Assembly: GCA_900771995.1 (NCBI GenBank)
Contig: CAAGQC010000055.1
Span: 1-64,000 of the forward strand
DNA length: 64,000 nt
Direction of reading: 5' to 3'
Source: Lachnospiraceae bacterium
Lineage (GTDB): Bacteria; Bacillota; Clostridia; Lachnospirales; Lachnospiraceae
The notes beneath the pieces were generated by a model. It was not told the DNA's origin, made no database searches, and worked only from the letters and a program-made list of their open reading frames with translations. The translations under genes were made by a program, and so were the position numbers. This document shows, piece after piece, positions 16,351 to 24,745 of the stretch. Within the stretch, counting starts at the first letter, position 1. Every line of letters begins with the position of its first letter.

Positions 16351-18444
16351 TTAATCTTCCGCGTTGTTCTCCGCAACCTTTGCCGCTCTGGCTGCTACTT
16401 CCTTCTCTTGTACATCGGAAGGAGTCTGCTCGTAGCGGGCAAATTCATAAGAGTAATCGCCTCTGCCTCCGGTCATGGAACGCAGATCCGTGCAGTAGCC
16501 GAACAATCCGCTCATGGGAATATCCGCCTCAATGATCTGTTTGCCGCCGCTCATGGGTGTCATTCCCAGCACCCGGCCTCTTCTCTTGTTCAGATCTCCC
16601 ATGATGTCACCGGTATAGGCATCCGGAACAATTACCTTCAAGGACATGATGGGCTCTAACAGAACGGGGCCTGCTTCCATCACGCCTTTCTTGAAAGCCT
16701 GAATGGCTGCGGTCTTGAATGCCATCTCCGAAGAGTCTACCGGATGATAGGATCCATCGTAGAGTACTGCCTTGACACCGACTACCGGGTACGCGGCCAG
16801 CGGCCCTCTGCCTACGGATTCCTGAATTCCCTTTTCCACCGCAGGGAAGAAGTTCTTCGGTACGGCACCGCCTACGACTTCCGTGGCGAACTCATAGGGC
16901 TTCGTCAGGTCACCGGAGGGTGAAAAACGCATTTTGACATGACCGTACTGACCGTGTCCGCCGGACTGCTTCTTGTACTTATATTCCACATCGGACTGTT
17001 TCTTAATGGTCTCTTTATAGGCGATCTTCGGCCTGGACAGTTCGATCTCCACCTTATATTCGTTCAACAGTCTGCTGACTACGATATCCAGATGCTGGTC
17101 ACCCATGCCGTAAAGTAAAGTCTGACGGTTCTCCGCATCGTTCACTACCCGGATCGTCAGATCCTCATGGGTCATCTTCTGCAGCGCCTGAGAGATCTTA
17201 TCCACATCCGCCTTGTTCTTCGGCTTATACCGCATGTAGGTATAAGGAGTGGATATATCGAACTTACCGTATTTGATGGTCGTGGCCTTGGTGGACAGGC
17301 TGTTGCCGGTTCTCGCTGCGGTCAGCTTCGCCAGTGCTCCGATGTCTCCGGCATGCAGTTCGCTGACTTCGATGGGTTTGTTGCCCTGCAGTACATAAAT
17401 CTTGCCGATCTTTTCCTCAATGTCACGGTCTACGTTATACAGCAGATCATCCGTCTTCAGTACACCGGAATTTACCTTGATCAGGGAATATTTTCCGATG
17501 AAAGGATCCACTATGGTCTTCCAGATGTAAGCGGACTTTGCTTTGGCGAAATCATAGTCCGCATGGTAGATCTCGTTGGTCTTTAAATTGATGCCCGCCA
17601 CTTCTCTGTTCTCGGGACTGGGCATGTATTTGATAATGTCATCCAGCAGTGTATACATACCCTGACACAGGATGTTGGAGCCCATGGTCATGGGAACGAT
17701 GCTGCCGTCGCAGACATTGGTACGGAGGGCTGCACGGATCTCCGCCTCGGAGAAAGTCTCGCCGCCGAAATACCGCTCCATGAATTCTTCGCTGGTCTCG
17801 GCTACGGCTTCCATCAGAGTATCACGGCAGATCTGCAGGTTGGCCTGGCTGTAATCCGGTACATCGCAGGGAACAACTTCCTTGCCTTCCCAGCGGTTAC
17901 CGCTCTCAGTGATGACATTGATATATCCCACAAATTTCTCATTTTCACGAATCGGCAGATGGAACGGTGCCATCTTCTTGCCGTACAGGTTGGTCATATC
18001 TTCCACGACCTGACGGAAGGAAGCGTTATCCACGTCCATGTTGGAGACATAGATGAAACGGGGCAGCTTATATTTTTCACAAAGTTCCCATGCCTTCTGG
18101 GTACCGACTTCAATGCCGGACTTGCCGTTGACTACGATAATGGCTGCGCCTGCAGCGCTGACTGCCTCTTCCACTTCTCCCACGAAATCAAAATAACCCG
18201 GTGTATCAATAATATTGATCTTGTATCCTTCCCATTCAATGGGGATCACGGAGGTACTGATAGAGAAATGACGTTTCTGTTCTTCTTTACTGTAATCGCT
18301 GAGGGTATTGCCGTCATCTACCTTGCCCATACGGGAAGTGATACCGGACAGATAAGCAAAGGCCTCTGCAAGGCTGGTCTTACCGCTGCCGCCATGGCCC
18401 AGTAATACTACGTTACGGATCTTGTCAGTTGTGTAAATATTCAT
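16351..18444 (-). CDS. Elongation factor G-like GTPase (FusA2 type)
   Basis: Translational GTPase paralogue of 697 aa with the five EF-G domains in order. The P-loop is GHGGSGKT (about 16-23), G3 is DTPGYFDF (about 79), and G4 is SNMD where canonical EF-G has NKMD. The C-terminal half has the EF-G domain IV/V features GHGQYGHVKMRF and GDLNKRRGRVLGM. The altered G4 and sequence style match the 'elongation factor G-like protein' family that coexists with canonical FusA, not the main translocase. The gene stands alone, with its own promoter and terminator. Its role is not established. Confidence 0.9.
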   Translation of the reverse strand: MNIYTTDKIRNVVLLGHGGSGKTSLAEAFAYLSGITSRMGKVDDGNTLSDYSKEEQKRHFSISTSVIPIEWEGYKINIIDTPGYFDFVGEVEEAVSAAGAAIIVVNGKSGIEVGTQKAWELCEKYKLPRFIYVSNMDVDNASFRQVVEDMTNLYGKKMAPFHLPIRENEKFVGYINVITESGNRWEGKEVVPCDVPDYSQANLQICRDTLMEAVAETSEEFMERYFGGETFSEAEIRAALRTNVCDGSIVPMTMGSNILCQGMYTLLDDIIKYMPSPENREVAGINLKTNEIYHADYDFAKAKSAYIWKTIVDPFIGKYSLIKVNSGVLKTDDLLYNVDRDIEEKIGKIYVLQGNKPIEVSELHAGDIGALAKLTAARTGNSLSTKATTIKYGKFDISTPYTYMRYKPKNKADVDKISQALQKMTHEDLTIRVVNDAENRQTLLYGMGDQHLDIVVSRLLNEYKVEIELSRPKIAYKETIKKQSDVEYKYKKQSGGHGQYGHVKMRFSPSGDLTKPYEFATEVVGGAVPKNFFPAVEKGIQESVGRGPLAAYPVVGVKAVLYDGSYHPVDSSEMAFKTAAIQAFKKGVMEAGPVLLEPIMSLKVIVPDAYTGDIMGDLNKRRGRVLGMTPMSGGKQIIEADIPMSGLFGYCTDLRSMTGGRGDYSYEFARYEQTPSDVQEKEVAARAAKVAENNAED

Positions 18445-18519
18445 ATCCCATCCTCCATTTATTCTGCATTTTGGGTATTTTGTCCAGCCGTTGGATTGGA
18501 TTTTTAACCCCTTACGTGT

Positions 18520-18548
18520 ATTTTACTAAATATATGCTGCTATTACAA
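18520..18548 (-). promoter_or_regulatory. Sigma-A promoter of the EF-G-like gene
   Basis: Minus-strand TTGTAA, 17 bases, TAAAAT, about 75 bases before the start codon. The leader carries a GGAGG site. Confidence 0.55.
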
Positions 18549-18660
18549 GTAAATATTGTTAATTATTTCATATTTTTGTAAGCTGTCAGAATTTTGTGAT
18601 ATGGATAGTTGCACAATGTATTTTATCGTCTTTTGAACATTGCTCGGCATTTACGACCAT

Positions 18661-18852
18661 GGGGCGCAATCGGCATTTTTCCTTCTACACGCCCCGGCGG
18701 TTCCTGCTTTGCGGGGCTTAATCGGCATTTTTTCTTCCTCATGCCCCGGCAGTCTCTGATTTGCGGGGCTTAATCTGCATTTTTTCTTCCTCACGCCCCG
18801 GCAGTCTCTGATTTGCGGGGCTTAATCGTCATTTTTCCTTCCACACGCCCCA
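18661..18852. repeat. Array of 3.7 tandem 52-bp GC-dyad repeats
   Basis: Units at 18661-18712, 18713-18764, 18765-18816 and a partial 18817-18852, each exactly 52 bp when complete and beginning GGGGC. Each unit carries GGGGC and GCCCC elements. GCCCCG at the end of one unit pairs with CGGGGC at the start of the next across about 15 bases, so a chain of hairpins can form. The copies differ at only a few positions. They fill most of the 484-bp intergenic region between the EF-G-like gene and the formate/nitrite transporter; nothing coding is visible there. Confidence 0.9.
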
Positions 18853-18867
18853 ATGACACTTTAAATC

Positions 18868-18913
18868 GCAAAAACACCCGGGGCGGGCAGATAGCCTCTG
18901 CCGCTCCGGGTGC
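18868..18913 (-). terminator. Intrinsic terminator of the formate/nitrite transporter gene
   Basis: On the minus strand a long imperfect stem (CACCCGGAGCGGCAGA pairing with TCTGCCCGCCCCGGGTG) is followed by TTTTTG. Confidence 0.8.
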
Positions 18914-18928
18914 TCATATGGTTTGCTA

Positions 18929-19774
18929 TTAATATTCTTCCGCAATGTCGATCTCTTCCTGCTCGGCAGCTGTGCTATCTGCGGAATAGGGAGTTCTGTG
19001 GAGATATGCCAGCCAGTAACCACAGCCCACGATCCCGGCGCCACCCACAATGTTGCCCAGCGTGATGGGCAGCAGGGCTTTCACAAGGAAGTTGAACCAG
19101 GTCAGGCTCTCTGCCGCAATGCTGTATACCTGTGCCGTCAGGAGACCGCACACGCCGAAATACATATCCGCAACGCTGTGTTCAAAACCACATAACACGA
19201 ACAGCATCACCGGCCAGTAGCTGGTCAGAAGCTTGCCCGATACCCGTTTTGCCGCAAAGGACATCCATACCGCAATACACACCAGAATGTTACACAGGAT
19301 TCCACGCACGAAAGCCTCTCCCACACTTAAATTCGTCCGGGAAGCTGCGGCATTCACGATGGCCTGTGCCAGCTGCTCTCCGAAAAGATCCGGGGTCCGT
19401 CCCGCCACCACCAATACTGCCACAAAGGCTGCACCGAGGAAGTTGCCAATATAGACAAACAACCAGTTTTTCAACATTTTCCATACGGTGACTTTCTTCT
19501 CCAGTACTGCCAGTATGATCAGATTATTGCCGGTGAAAAGTTCACTGCCCGCCACCAGTACCATGGCCATGCCTGCCGGAAACACCATAGCGCCTACCAG
19601 CTTTGCCACCGATGCAATGCCGATGGTGCTGGATGCTGTCGTGGATGCGATCCCCGCGAAGCCGATAAACATACCGGCGAAGAATCCCAGCAGGATCGTC
19701 TTGAAAATCGACAGATTTACCTTGTGGATTCCCACTTCTATATAATTTCTTGCAATTTCCAAAGGTGAATGCAT
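18929..19774 (-). CDS. Formate/nitrite transporter (FNT family)
   Basis: Inner-membrane channel for formate or a related monovalent anion, 281 aa with about six membrane helices. Family marks are the N-terminal PLEIARNYIEVGIHKVN, the helix with GFFAGMFIGFAG, LFTGNN, the NFLGA helix break and CGFEHSVADMYF. The frame opens 47 codons further upstream, but AAGGAGG sits 8 bases before the ATG at 19774, and the upstream part overlaps a structured leader, so that is the start. Formate export after pyruvate formate-lyase is the usual role in fermenting Clostridia; the exact anion cannot be read from sequence. The acidic C-terminal tail is ordinary. Confidence 0.93.
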   Translation of the reverse strand: MHSPLEIARNYIEVGIHKVNLSIFKTILLGFFAGMFIGFAGIASTTASSTIGIASVAKLVGAMVFPAGMAMVLVAGSELFTGNNLIILAVLEKKVTVWKMLKNWLFVYIGNFLGAAFVAVLVVAGRTPDLFGEQLAQAIVNAAASRTNLSVGEAFVRGILCNILVCIAVWMSFAAKRVSGKLLTSYWPVMLFVLCGFEHSVADMYFGVCGLLTAQVYSIAAESLTWFNFLVKALLPITLGNIVGGAGIVGCGYWLAYLHRTPYSADSTAAEQEEIDIAEEY

Positions 19775-19937
19775 AACCAAATCCTCCTTATTTTTCGGAG
19801 TTGCCGCCCCACATCCCGGGAACTGATGCTCCGAAGTTTTTTCCTTATAATTCGCACCTTCGGTGCTTACCGTTGCTTCGCAACTATCATGATCCAATTC
19901 GCCGTTCGCCAACATGCTTGCATGATTGGCGCTCCTG
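19775..19937 (-). promoter_or_regulatory. Structured 5' leader of the formate/nitrite transporter gene
   Basis: About 160 nt between a TATAAT box (19943-19948 on the minus strand) and the start codon hold four stems: 19907-19931 (CGCCAA...TTGGCG with an inner ATGC/GCAT), 19872-19884 (GTTGC-GAA-GCAAC), 19854-19866 (GCACC-GAA-GGTGC) and 19794-19835 (TTCGGAG...CTCCGAA). It may be a cis-regulatory RNA, or a dispersed repeat that happens to lie here. I recognise no known riboswitch consensus. Confidence 0.5.
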
Positions 19938-20042
19938 TGCTCATTATATCGTGAGCATGCTTACTCAATGCTTTTGAACAGTACCATCTTGCCATATTTT
20001 TAAAACTCTTGCAAGCAAATCTGAAAAGAATATTTCCCTCTC

Positions 20043-20071
20043 TTGATTTTCGCACGTTAATTTGCTATAGT
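20043..20071 (+). promoter_or_regulatory. Sigma-A promoter of tyrA
   Basis: TTGATT, 17 bases, TATAGT on the plus strand, about 75 bases before the tyrA start. Confidence 0.6.
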
Positions 20072-20144
20072 GTTTGAAGAACAATACCAGATATGTCTGT
20101 TTTGTCTCATTGTTCATGCAAATAACAGAATCGAGGAAATCTAC

Positions 20145-21245
20145 ATGAGTACTCTTACCTTTGGTTTTATCGGTCTGGGTCTGATCGGCGGTTCCATCGC
20201 CCGGGCGATTCGTCAGAATCTCCCTCAGTCTCAGATCATTGCCTATGATATTAACGCAGACACTCTGCGGGAAGCTTCCCAGTGCGGTGTTGCCAATGTG
20301 ATCACGCCAAAGATCAATGCATCTTTCTCTGCCTGTGACTATCTCTTCCTCTGTGCTCCCGTACAGAAAAACGACGAAAATCTCTCCGCCGTAAAAGATA
20401 TCCTCTCTCCGAAGACCCTTCTCACGGATGTCGGAAGTGTCAAGAGCGAGATCCACAGAGAGATCAAAAAAGCCGGTCTGGAAGGTCAGTTTATCGGCGG
20501 CCATCCCATGGCCGGAAGCGACCGCGTGGGCTTTATCAATTCCAAGGCCGTACTGTTAGAGAATGCCTACTACATTCTCACCCCAACGGATTCCGTTCCG
20601 GAAAATAAGGTCAACGATTATAAAAATCTGGTACAGCAGCTGGGCGCCATTCCCCTGATTCTGGAACCGGCCCAGCATGATTACGTCACCGCTGCCGTCA
20701 GTCACCTGCCCCATATCATTGCCGCCTCTCTGGTGAATCTGGTGCGGGATAAGGATTCTGCGGACGGACTGATGAAGATGATCGCTGCCGGAGGTTTCAA
20801 GGACATTACCAGAATCGCATCCTCTTCCGCTGCGGTATGGCAGCAGATCTGCCTGACCAACACCGAAAACATCTCGACACTGTTGTCCTCCTATATTGCT
20901 TCCCTGCAGGGAATCCAGCAGGAATTAAATGCACAGAGCGGTGAGGATCTGTATGAACTGTTCGACAGTGCCCGAATCTACCGTGATTCCTTCATCAATA
21001 CTGCCAGCGGTCCCTTAAAGAGTTCCTATGCCATCACCATCGATATTGCCGACGAACCCGGTGAAATCGCCGCCGTAGCTACGATCCTGGCTCTGAAAAA
21101 TATCAGTATCAAGAACATCGGCATCGTCCACAACCGAGAATACGAAGGCGGTGTCCTGCGCATAGAATTCTATCAGGAAGAAGCCATTGAGAAATCCACG
21201 AGGATCCTTCGGGAAAAGGGCTACAGTCTTCATGACAAGAACTAG
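20145..21245 (+). CDS. tyrA: Prephenate dehydrogenase with ACT domain
   Basis: Converts prephenate to 4-hydroxyphenylpyruvate with NAD(P)+ in tyrosine synthesis; cytosolic, 366 aa. It has an N-terminal Rossmann fold with GFIGLGLIGGSIAR (about 6-19), a mid-region HPMAGSD motif, a helical dimerisation domain with AAVSHLPH, and a C-terminal ACT domain (about 290-366, starting SYAITIDIADEPGEIAAVA), which usually confers feedback control by tyrosine. GAGGAAAT precedes the ATG at 20145; the 25 codons open upstream are not needed. The gene is monocistronic, with its own promoter and terminator. Confidence 0.95.
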   Translation: MSTLTFGFIGLGLIGGSIARAIRQNLPQSQIIAYDINADTLREASQCGVANVITPKINASFSACDYLFLCAPVQKNDENLSAVKDILSPKTLLTDVGSVKSEIHREIKKAGLEGQFIGGHPMAGSDRVGFINSKAVLLENAYYILTPTDSVPENKVNDYKNLVQQLGAIPLILEPAQHDYVTAAVSHLPHIIAASLVNLVRDKDSADGLMKMIAAGGFKDITRIASSSAAVWQQICLTNTENISTLLSSYIASLQGIQQELNAQSGEDLYELFDSARIYRDSFINTASGPLKSSYAITIDIADEPGEIAAVATILALKNISIKNIGIVHNREYEGGVLRIEFYQEEAIEKSTRILREKGYSLHDKN

Positions 21246-21266
21246 AAAAGCGACTCCATAAATCTC

Positions 21267-21300
21267 AAAAAGAGGTCACCCCATAAGGTGATCTCTTTTT
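21267..21300 (+). terminator. Intrinsic terminator of tyrA
   Basis: AAAAAGAGGTCACC and GGTGATCTCTTTTT form a nearly perfect 14-bp stem with a 6-nt loop and a T-run. Because the stem is A/T-flanked on both sides it can also serve the minus-strand VanZ operon. Confidence 0.85.
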
Positions 21301-21324
21301 ATGAATATCCAGTCCCACATCATC

Positions 21325-21837
21325 TCAAGTTTTCTCTACTTTTCGCTTCTGCTTTCTTCTCAGCACCAGTTTTTCCGCGCAGACACACACACACAGTCCA
21401 AACGCACCGCCGCAGGTATCCAGCACCACGTCCGCAAAACACCCGTAGCGCCCCGGAACGAACAGCTGATGGAATTCATCCGCTCCGGCGGAGACAAACA
21501 CCCAGAGCAGGATCAGCAGATACAGCTTCCGGTTCCTCTCCTTCCAGGGTCTCCACACACCGTACAGCAGCACGCCCATACAGGCATACTCGGAGAAATG
21601 GGCCAGCTTCCGGATCGGATGTTCAAAATAAGCCGCCATGCTGTCGATGACCGTCTGTGTCCAGTGTTTCCCGGAAATGGCATTCAGAAGTTCCGCGCAT
21701 TTTTCCGAGATCATGGAACTCAACGAACCGGATTCCTCGCCGTCCTGACCGGAAAAAGCAAAAATCAGCAGATATAACAATATAAGTAAAATAGCAGCCA
21801 CCAGACTGACTGCTATTTTTTTCTTATTCTTTTCCAT
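21325..21837 (-). CDS. VanZ-like membrane protein
   Basis: Membrane protein of about 170 aa with some four hydrophobic helices. It shows the VanZ-family pattern: HFSEYACMGVLLYG in the middle and WVFVSAGADEFHQLFVPGRYGCFADVVLDTCGGAFG near the end, where conserved acidic and His residues lie. VanZ proteins are linked to teicoplanin resistance and to unknown envelope roles. The start is set at MEKNKKK, whose ATG overlaps the last codons of the PilZ gene; the frame opens earlier. It is the last gene of the apeA-queA-PilZ-VanZ operon. Confidence 0.85.
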   Translation of the reverse strand: MEKNKKKIAVSLVAAILLILLYLLIFAFSGQDGEESGSLSSMISEKCAELLNAISGKHWTQTVIDSMAAYFEHPIRKLAHFSEYACMGVLLYGVWRPWKERNRKLYLLILLWVFVSAGADEFHQLFVPGRYGCFADVVLDTCGGAFGLCVCVCAEKLVLRRKQKRKVEKT

Positions 21838-22162
21838 CACCATTGACTGTCTGATATACCCGGATCCTTGCCGCATCGCTCTCCGACATACCGATAAACA
21901 CAGCGCCGTAATCGTAGGTATCTCCCTTCATCTCGATCCGGACGATCTGCAGGAAAGCATGCAGTACTTCATGGGTCCAGATCTTAAGCTTGGATTCATA
22001 CACAGCACCGATACTCAGCACTTCCTTGCATAAAAAGCCCACTCCTTCGGGAGAGACATCCAGGATGTCAATACTGACTTCCTGCATATCTCCCTGATCC
22101 AGACGCTTCACCATCAGGCTGGAACTCATCTCTGTACGTTTACTCCGTCTTCTTTCTTCCAT
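21824..22162 (-). CDS. PilZ-domain protein (c-di-GMP receptor)
   Basis: Single-domain protein of 112 aa. The two PilZ binding elements are present: an Arg-rich RRRSKR segment at the N-terminus (RxxxR) and DVSPEG (D/NxSxxG) around residue 40, so c-di-GMP binding is likely. It could act as a cytosolic adaptor for motility or surface functions. Its ATG overlaps the queA stop in a TAATG junction, so it is translationally coupled to queA although the functions seem unrelated. A cheR gene at 43.5 kb is another signal-transduction gene in the window. Confidence 0.85.
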   Translation of the reverse strand: MEERRRSKRTEMSSSLMVKRLDQGDMQEVSIDILDVSPEGVGFLCKEVLSIGAVYESKLKIWTHEVLHAFLQIVRIEMKGDTYDYGAVFIGMSESDAARIRVYQTVNGDGKE

Positions 22163-23223
22163 TACTTTTCTCCTTTTAAATCGGCAATGAACATGGCGTC
22201 TCCAAAACTGAAAAATCTATACTTTTCCCGAATAGCCTCCTCGTAGGCATGCAGAATATGTTCTCTTCCCGCCAGGGCCGATACTAACATCACCAGTGTG
22301 GACTCCGGCAGATGGAAATTCGTGATCAGCGCATCCAGCACCTTGAAACGATACCCGGGATAAATGAAGATCTCGGTATTGTCACAGCCGGGCTGCACCA
22401 TGCCCTGTTCGTCCGCAGCACTCTCCACGGTACGGCAGCTGGTAGTCCCCACACAGATCACGCGGCCGCCGTTTTTCTTTGTCTCGTTGATCGTGTCAGC
22501 CGCTTCTTCCGTCACCTGATAATACTCGGAATGCATATGATGCTCCAGTACATTTTCTTCCTTTACCGGACGGAAGGTTCCCAGTCCCACATGCAGGGTC
22601 ACATAAGCGATCCGGATTCCCTTGTCCGCAATCTGCTGCAACAGTTCCTGGGTAAAATGCAATCCCGCCGTAGGTGCCGCCGCAGAACCTTCATATTTTG
22701 CATAAACGGTCTGATAACGGTTCTTATCCTTCAGTTTGTGGGTAATATAAGGAGGCAGGGGCATCTCCCCCAGCTTGTCCAGCACCTCTTCAAAAATACC
22801 CTCATATTCAAAACGGATCAGACGGTTACCCTCCTCCACGGTCTCCAGGACTTCTGCCTTTAACAGGCCGCCTCCGAAGGTCAGGCGCTGGCCGGGCTTA
22901 CATTTCTTGCCGGGTTTTACCAGCGTTTCCCAGACATCCGCCTCTTTTCTCTTTAACAACAGAACTTCCACATGTCCGCCGGTGCCTTCCCGTTCTCCCA
23001 AAAGTCTCGCCGGAATGACCTTGGTATTATTCAGCACCAGACAGTCTCCGGGATGCAGATAGTCGATAATATCCCGGAAAATATGATGGGAGATCTCCCC
23101 GGTATTTTTATCCAGTACCAGCAGTCTGGAGGAAGAACGATCCTCCAGCGGGTCCTGTGCGATCAGCTCCTGGGGCAGATCAAAGTAAAAGTCTGATTTC
23201 TTCAGTTCGGTCGTCTCTGCCAT
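22162..23223 (-). CDS. queA: S-adenosylmethionine:tRNA ribosyltransferase-isomerase
   Basis: Transfers and isomerises the ribosyl group of SAM onto preQ1 in tRNA to form epoxyqueuosine; cytosolic, 353 aa, normal length. Motifs: FYFDLPQELIAQDP at the start, SSRLLVLD, the central PLPPYI and GSAAAPTAGLHFT, and HVGLGTFRPV with HSEYY towards the end. It overlaps apeA upstream and the PilZ gene downstream by TAATG junctions. No tgt or other queuosine gene is next to it in this window. Confidence 0.97.
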   Translation of the reverse strand: MAETTELKKSDFYFDLPQELIAQDPLEDRSSSRLLVLDKNTGEISHHIFRDIIDYLHPGDCLVLNNTKVIPARLLGEREGTGGHVEVLLLKRKEADVWETLVKPGKKCKPGQRLTFGGGLLKAEVLETVEEGNRLIRFEYEGIFEEVLDKLGEMPLPPYITHKLKDKNRYQTVYAKYEGSAAAPTAGLHFTQELLQQIADKGIRIAYVTLHVGLGTFRPVKEENVLEHHMHSEYYQVTEEAADTINETKKNGGRVICVGTTSCRTVESAADEQGMVQPGCDNTEIFIYPGYRFKVLDALITNFHLPESTLVMLVSALAGREHILHAYEEAIREKYRFFSFGDAMFIADLKGEK

Positions 23224-24644
23224 TACAGGCTCGCTCCTTCCACAAATGCTTTATAGCCGCAATATGCCTCATATACATCGGCCTTGCTGGTAGCTTCCCA
23301 GGGGGCATGCATGTTCAGCACTGCCACACCGCTGTCGATGACATTCATGCCATACAGCGCCAGAATATATGCGATGGTTCCGCCACCGCCCAGATCTACC
23401 TTGCCCAGCTCTGCGGTCTGGAAGTTCACCTCTGCCTTGTCGAAGATATGGCGCAGATGTGCCAGATATTCCGCATTGGCATCGTTGGAACCGGATTTTC
23501 CTCTGGCTCCGGTGAATTTGTTGATGACCATGCCACCGCCTAAATATGCCACGTTCTTCTTGTCGAAGCTGGAGGCATAGGTGGGGTCAAAGGCGCTGCT
23601 GACATCAGAGGAAAGCATGCAGCTGTGAGCCAGACATCTTCTCACATTCAGTTCACTGTATTCGCCGGCCAGATTCATGACCTCTGCTACGGCATTTTCA
23701 AAGAAATGAGACTGCATACCGGTAGCACCTACGGAACCGATCTCTTCCTTGTCCACCAGAATACAGCACATGGTACGGTCGGTCACATCGCTGTCCAGCA
23801 TCGCCTGCATGGAAGTGTAGGCACAGACTCTGTCGTCCTGTCCGTAAGCCAGTGTCATGCTGCGGTCGAAGCCTGCTTCTCTGGCTCTGCCTGCGGGAAC
23901 GATCTCCAGTTCCGCGGAGACGAAATCCTCTTCGTGGATATCATAGGTCTCCTTCAGAATATCCAGAACACCTGCCTTTACAGCTTCCTTACCGGCATTC
24001 TTCTCGTCTTTTTCCTTTTTGTCCTTCTTATTAAGCAGCAGGGGCTTGTTGCCTACGATGATATCCAGTGCCTCACCCTCAATGACCTTGGCAGCCTTTT
24101 TCTCCAGCTGTTCCTGTGCCAGATGGATCAGCAGATCCGATACGAAAAATACGGGATCATCCTCGTTCTCACCGATGTTGATCTCTACACAGGTACCGTC
24201 CTTTTTCACGATGACACCGTGAATGGCCAGAGGAATAGTCACCCACTGATACTTCTTCACACCACCGTAATAATGGGTATCCAGATAAGCGAAACCGCCA
24301 TCCTCATACAGAGGATTCTGCTTCACATCCAGTCTCGGGCTGTCGATATGGGCACCGAGGATGTTCATGCCCTCCGTCATGGGCTTACGGCCGATCTGGA
24401 ACATGGCGATGGATTTGTTCATCCATACGCTGTATACCTTATCTCCGGTCTTAAGGGCAGCGCCCTCTTTGATCAGGCTCTCCAGTTCACGATAACCGGA
24501 CTTTTCAATGGTGTTGACGATCGTATCGATACATTCTCTCTCGGTCTTGCCGTTGTCCAGGAAGTCACGATACTGTGCATTTATCTTCTCCAGTTCTTTT
24601 AACTGTTTGGAAGAATAGGTCTCCCAGGTGTTTTTCTTTTCCAT
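23223..24644 (-). CDS. apeA: M18-family aminopeptidase
   Basis: Cytosolic zinc aminopeptidase releasing N-terminal, often acidic, residues from peptides; 473 aa. Metal and catalytic motifs: GAHIDSPRLD (His and Asp ligand, about 95-105), DKEEIGSVGATGM (Glu pair, about 300), and the C-terminal GGGGTIAYILA region with the final metal His in NMHAPWE. It begins the operon with queA, PilZ and VanZ; its stop overlaps the queA start. Upstream, 24655-24720 holds two short hairpins with a similar loop, of unknown meaning. Confidence 0.93.
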   Translation of the reverse strand: MEKKNTWETYSSKQLKELEKINAQYRDFLDNGKTERECIDTIVNTIEKSGYRELESLIKEGAALKTGDKVYSVWMNKSIAMFQIGRKPMTEGMNILGAHIDSPRLDVKQNPLYEDGGFAYLDTHYYGGVKKYQWVTIPLAIHGVIVKKDGTCVEINIGENEDDPVFFVSDLLIHLAQEQLEKKAAKVIEGEALDIIVGNKPLLLNKKDKKEKDEKNAGKEAVKAGVLDILKETYDIHEEDFVSAELEIVPAGRAREAGFDRSMTLAYGQDDRVCAYTSMQAMLDSDVTDRTMCCILVDKEEIGSVGATGMQSHFFENAVAEVMNLAGEYSELNVRRCLAHSCMLSSDVSSAFDPTYASSFDKKNVAYLGGGMVINKFTGARGKSGSNDANAEYLAHLRHIFDKAEVNFQTAELGKVDLGGGGTIAYILALYGMNVIDSGVAVLNMHAPWEATSKADVYEAYCGYKAFVEGASL

Positions 24645-24745
24645 ATTGCTTTATCCTCATTTCCGCATCCGTCTTACGGATACTCTTATAACAGGAGAGG
24701 TCTTACGCCCTCTCCGTATCAGTGTACTACATTTGTGTTCGCAGT

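Noticed and set aside
18661..18852. CRISPR array
   Set aside because: The units are contiguous 52-bp copies with no unique spacers, and no cas genes are in the window.
18929..19915. N-terminal 47-residue extension of the formate/nitrite transporter
   Set aside because: The extension lies over the structured leader, lacks a ribosome site, and family members start at the MHSPLEIA-type sequence; AAGGAGG marks the internal ATG.
24655..24720. Regulatory element of two hairpins before apeA
   Set aside because: The stems share a short loop sequence, but there is no terminator, no sequestered ribosome site and no known motif.
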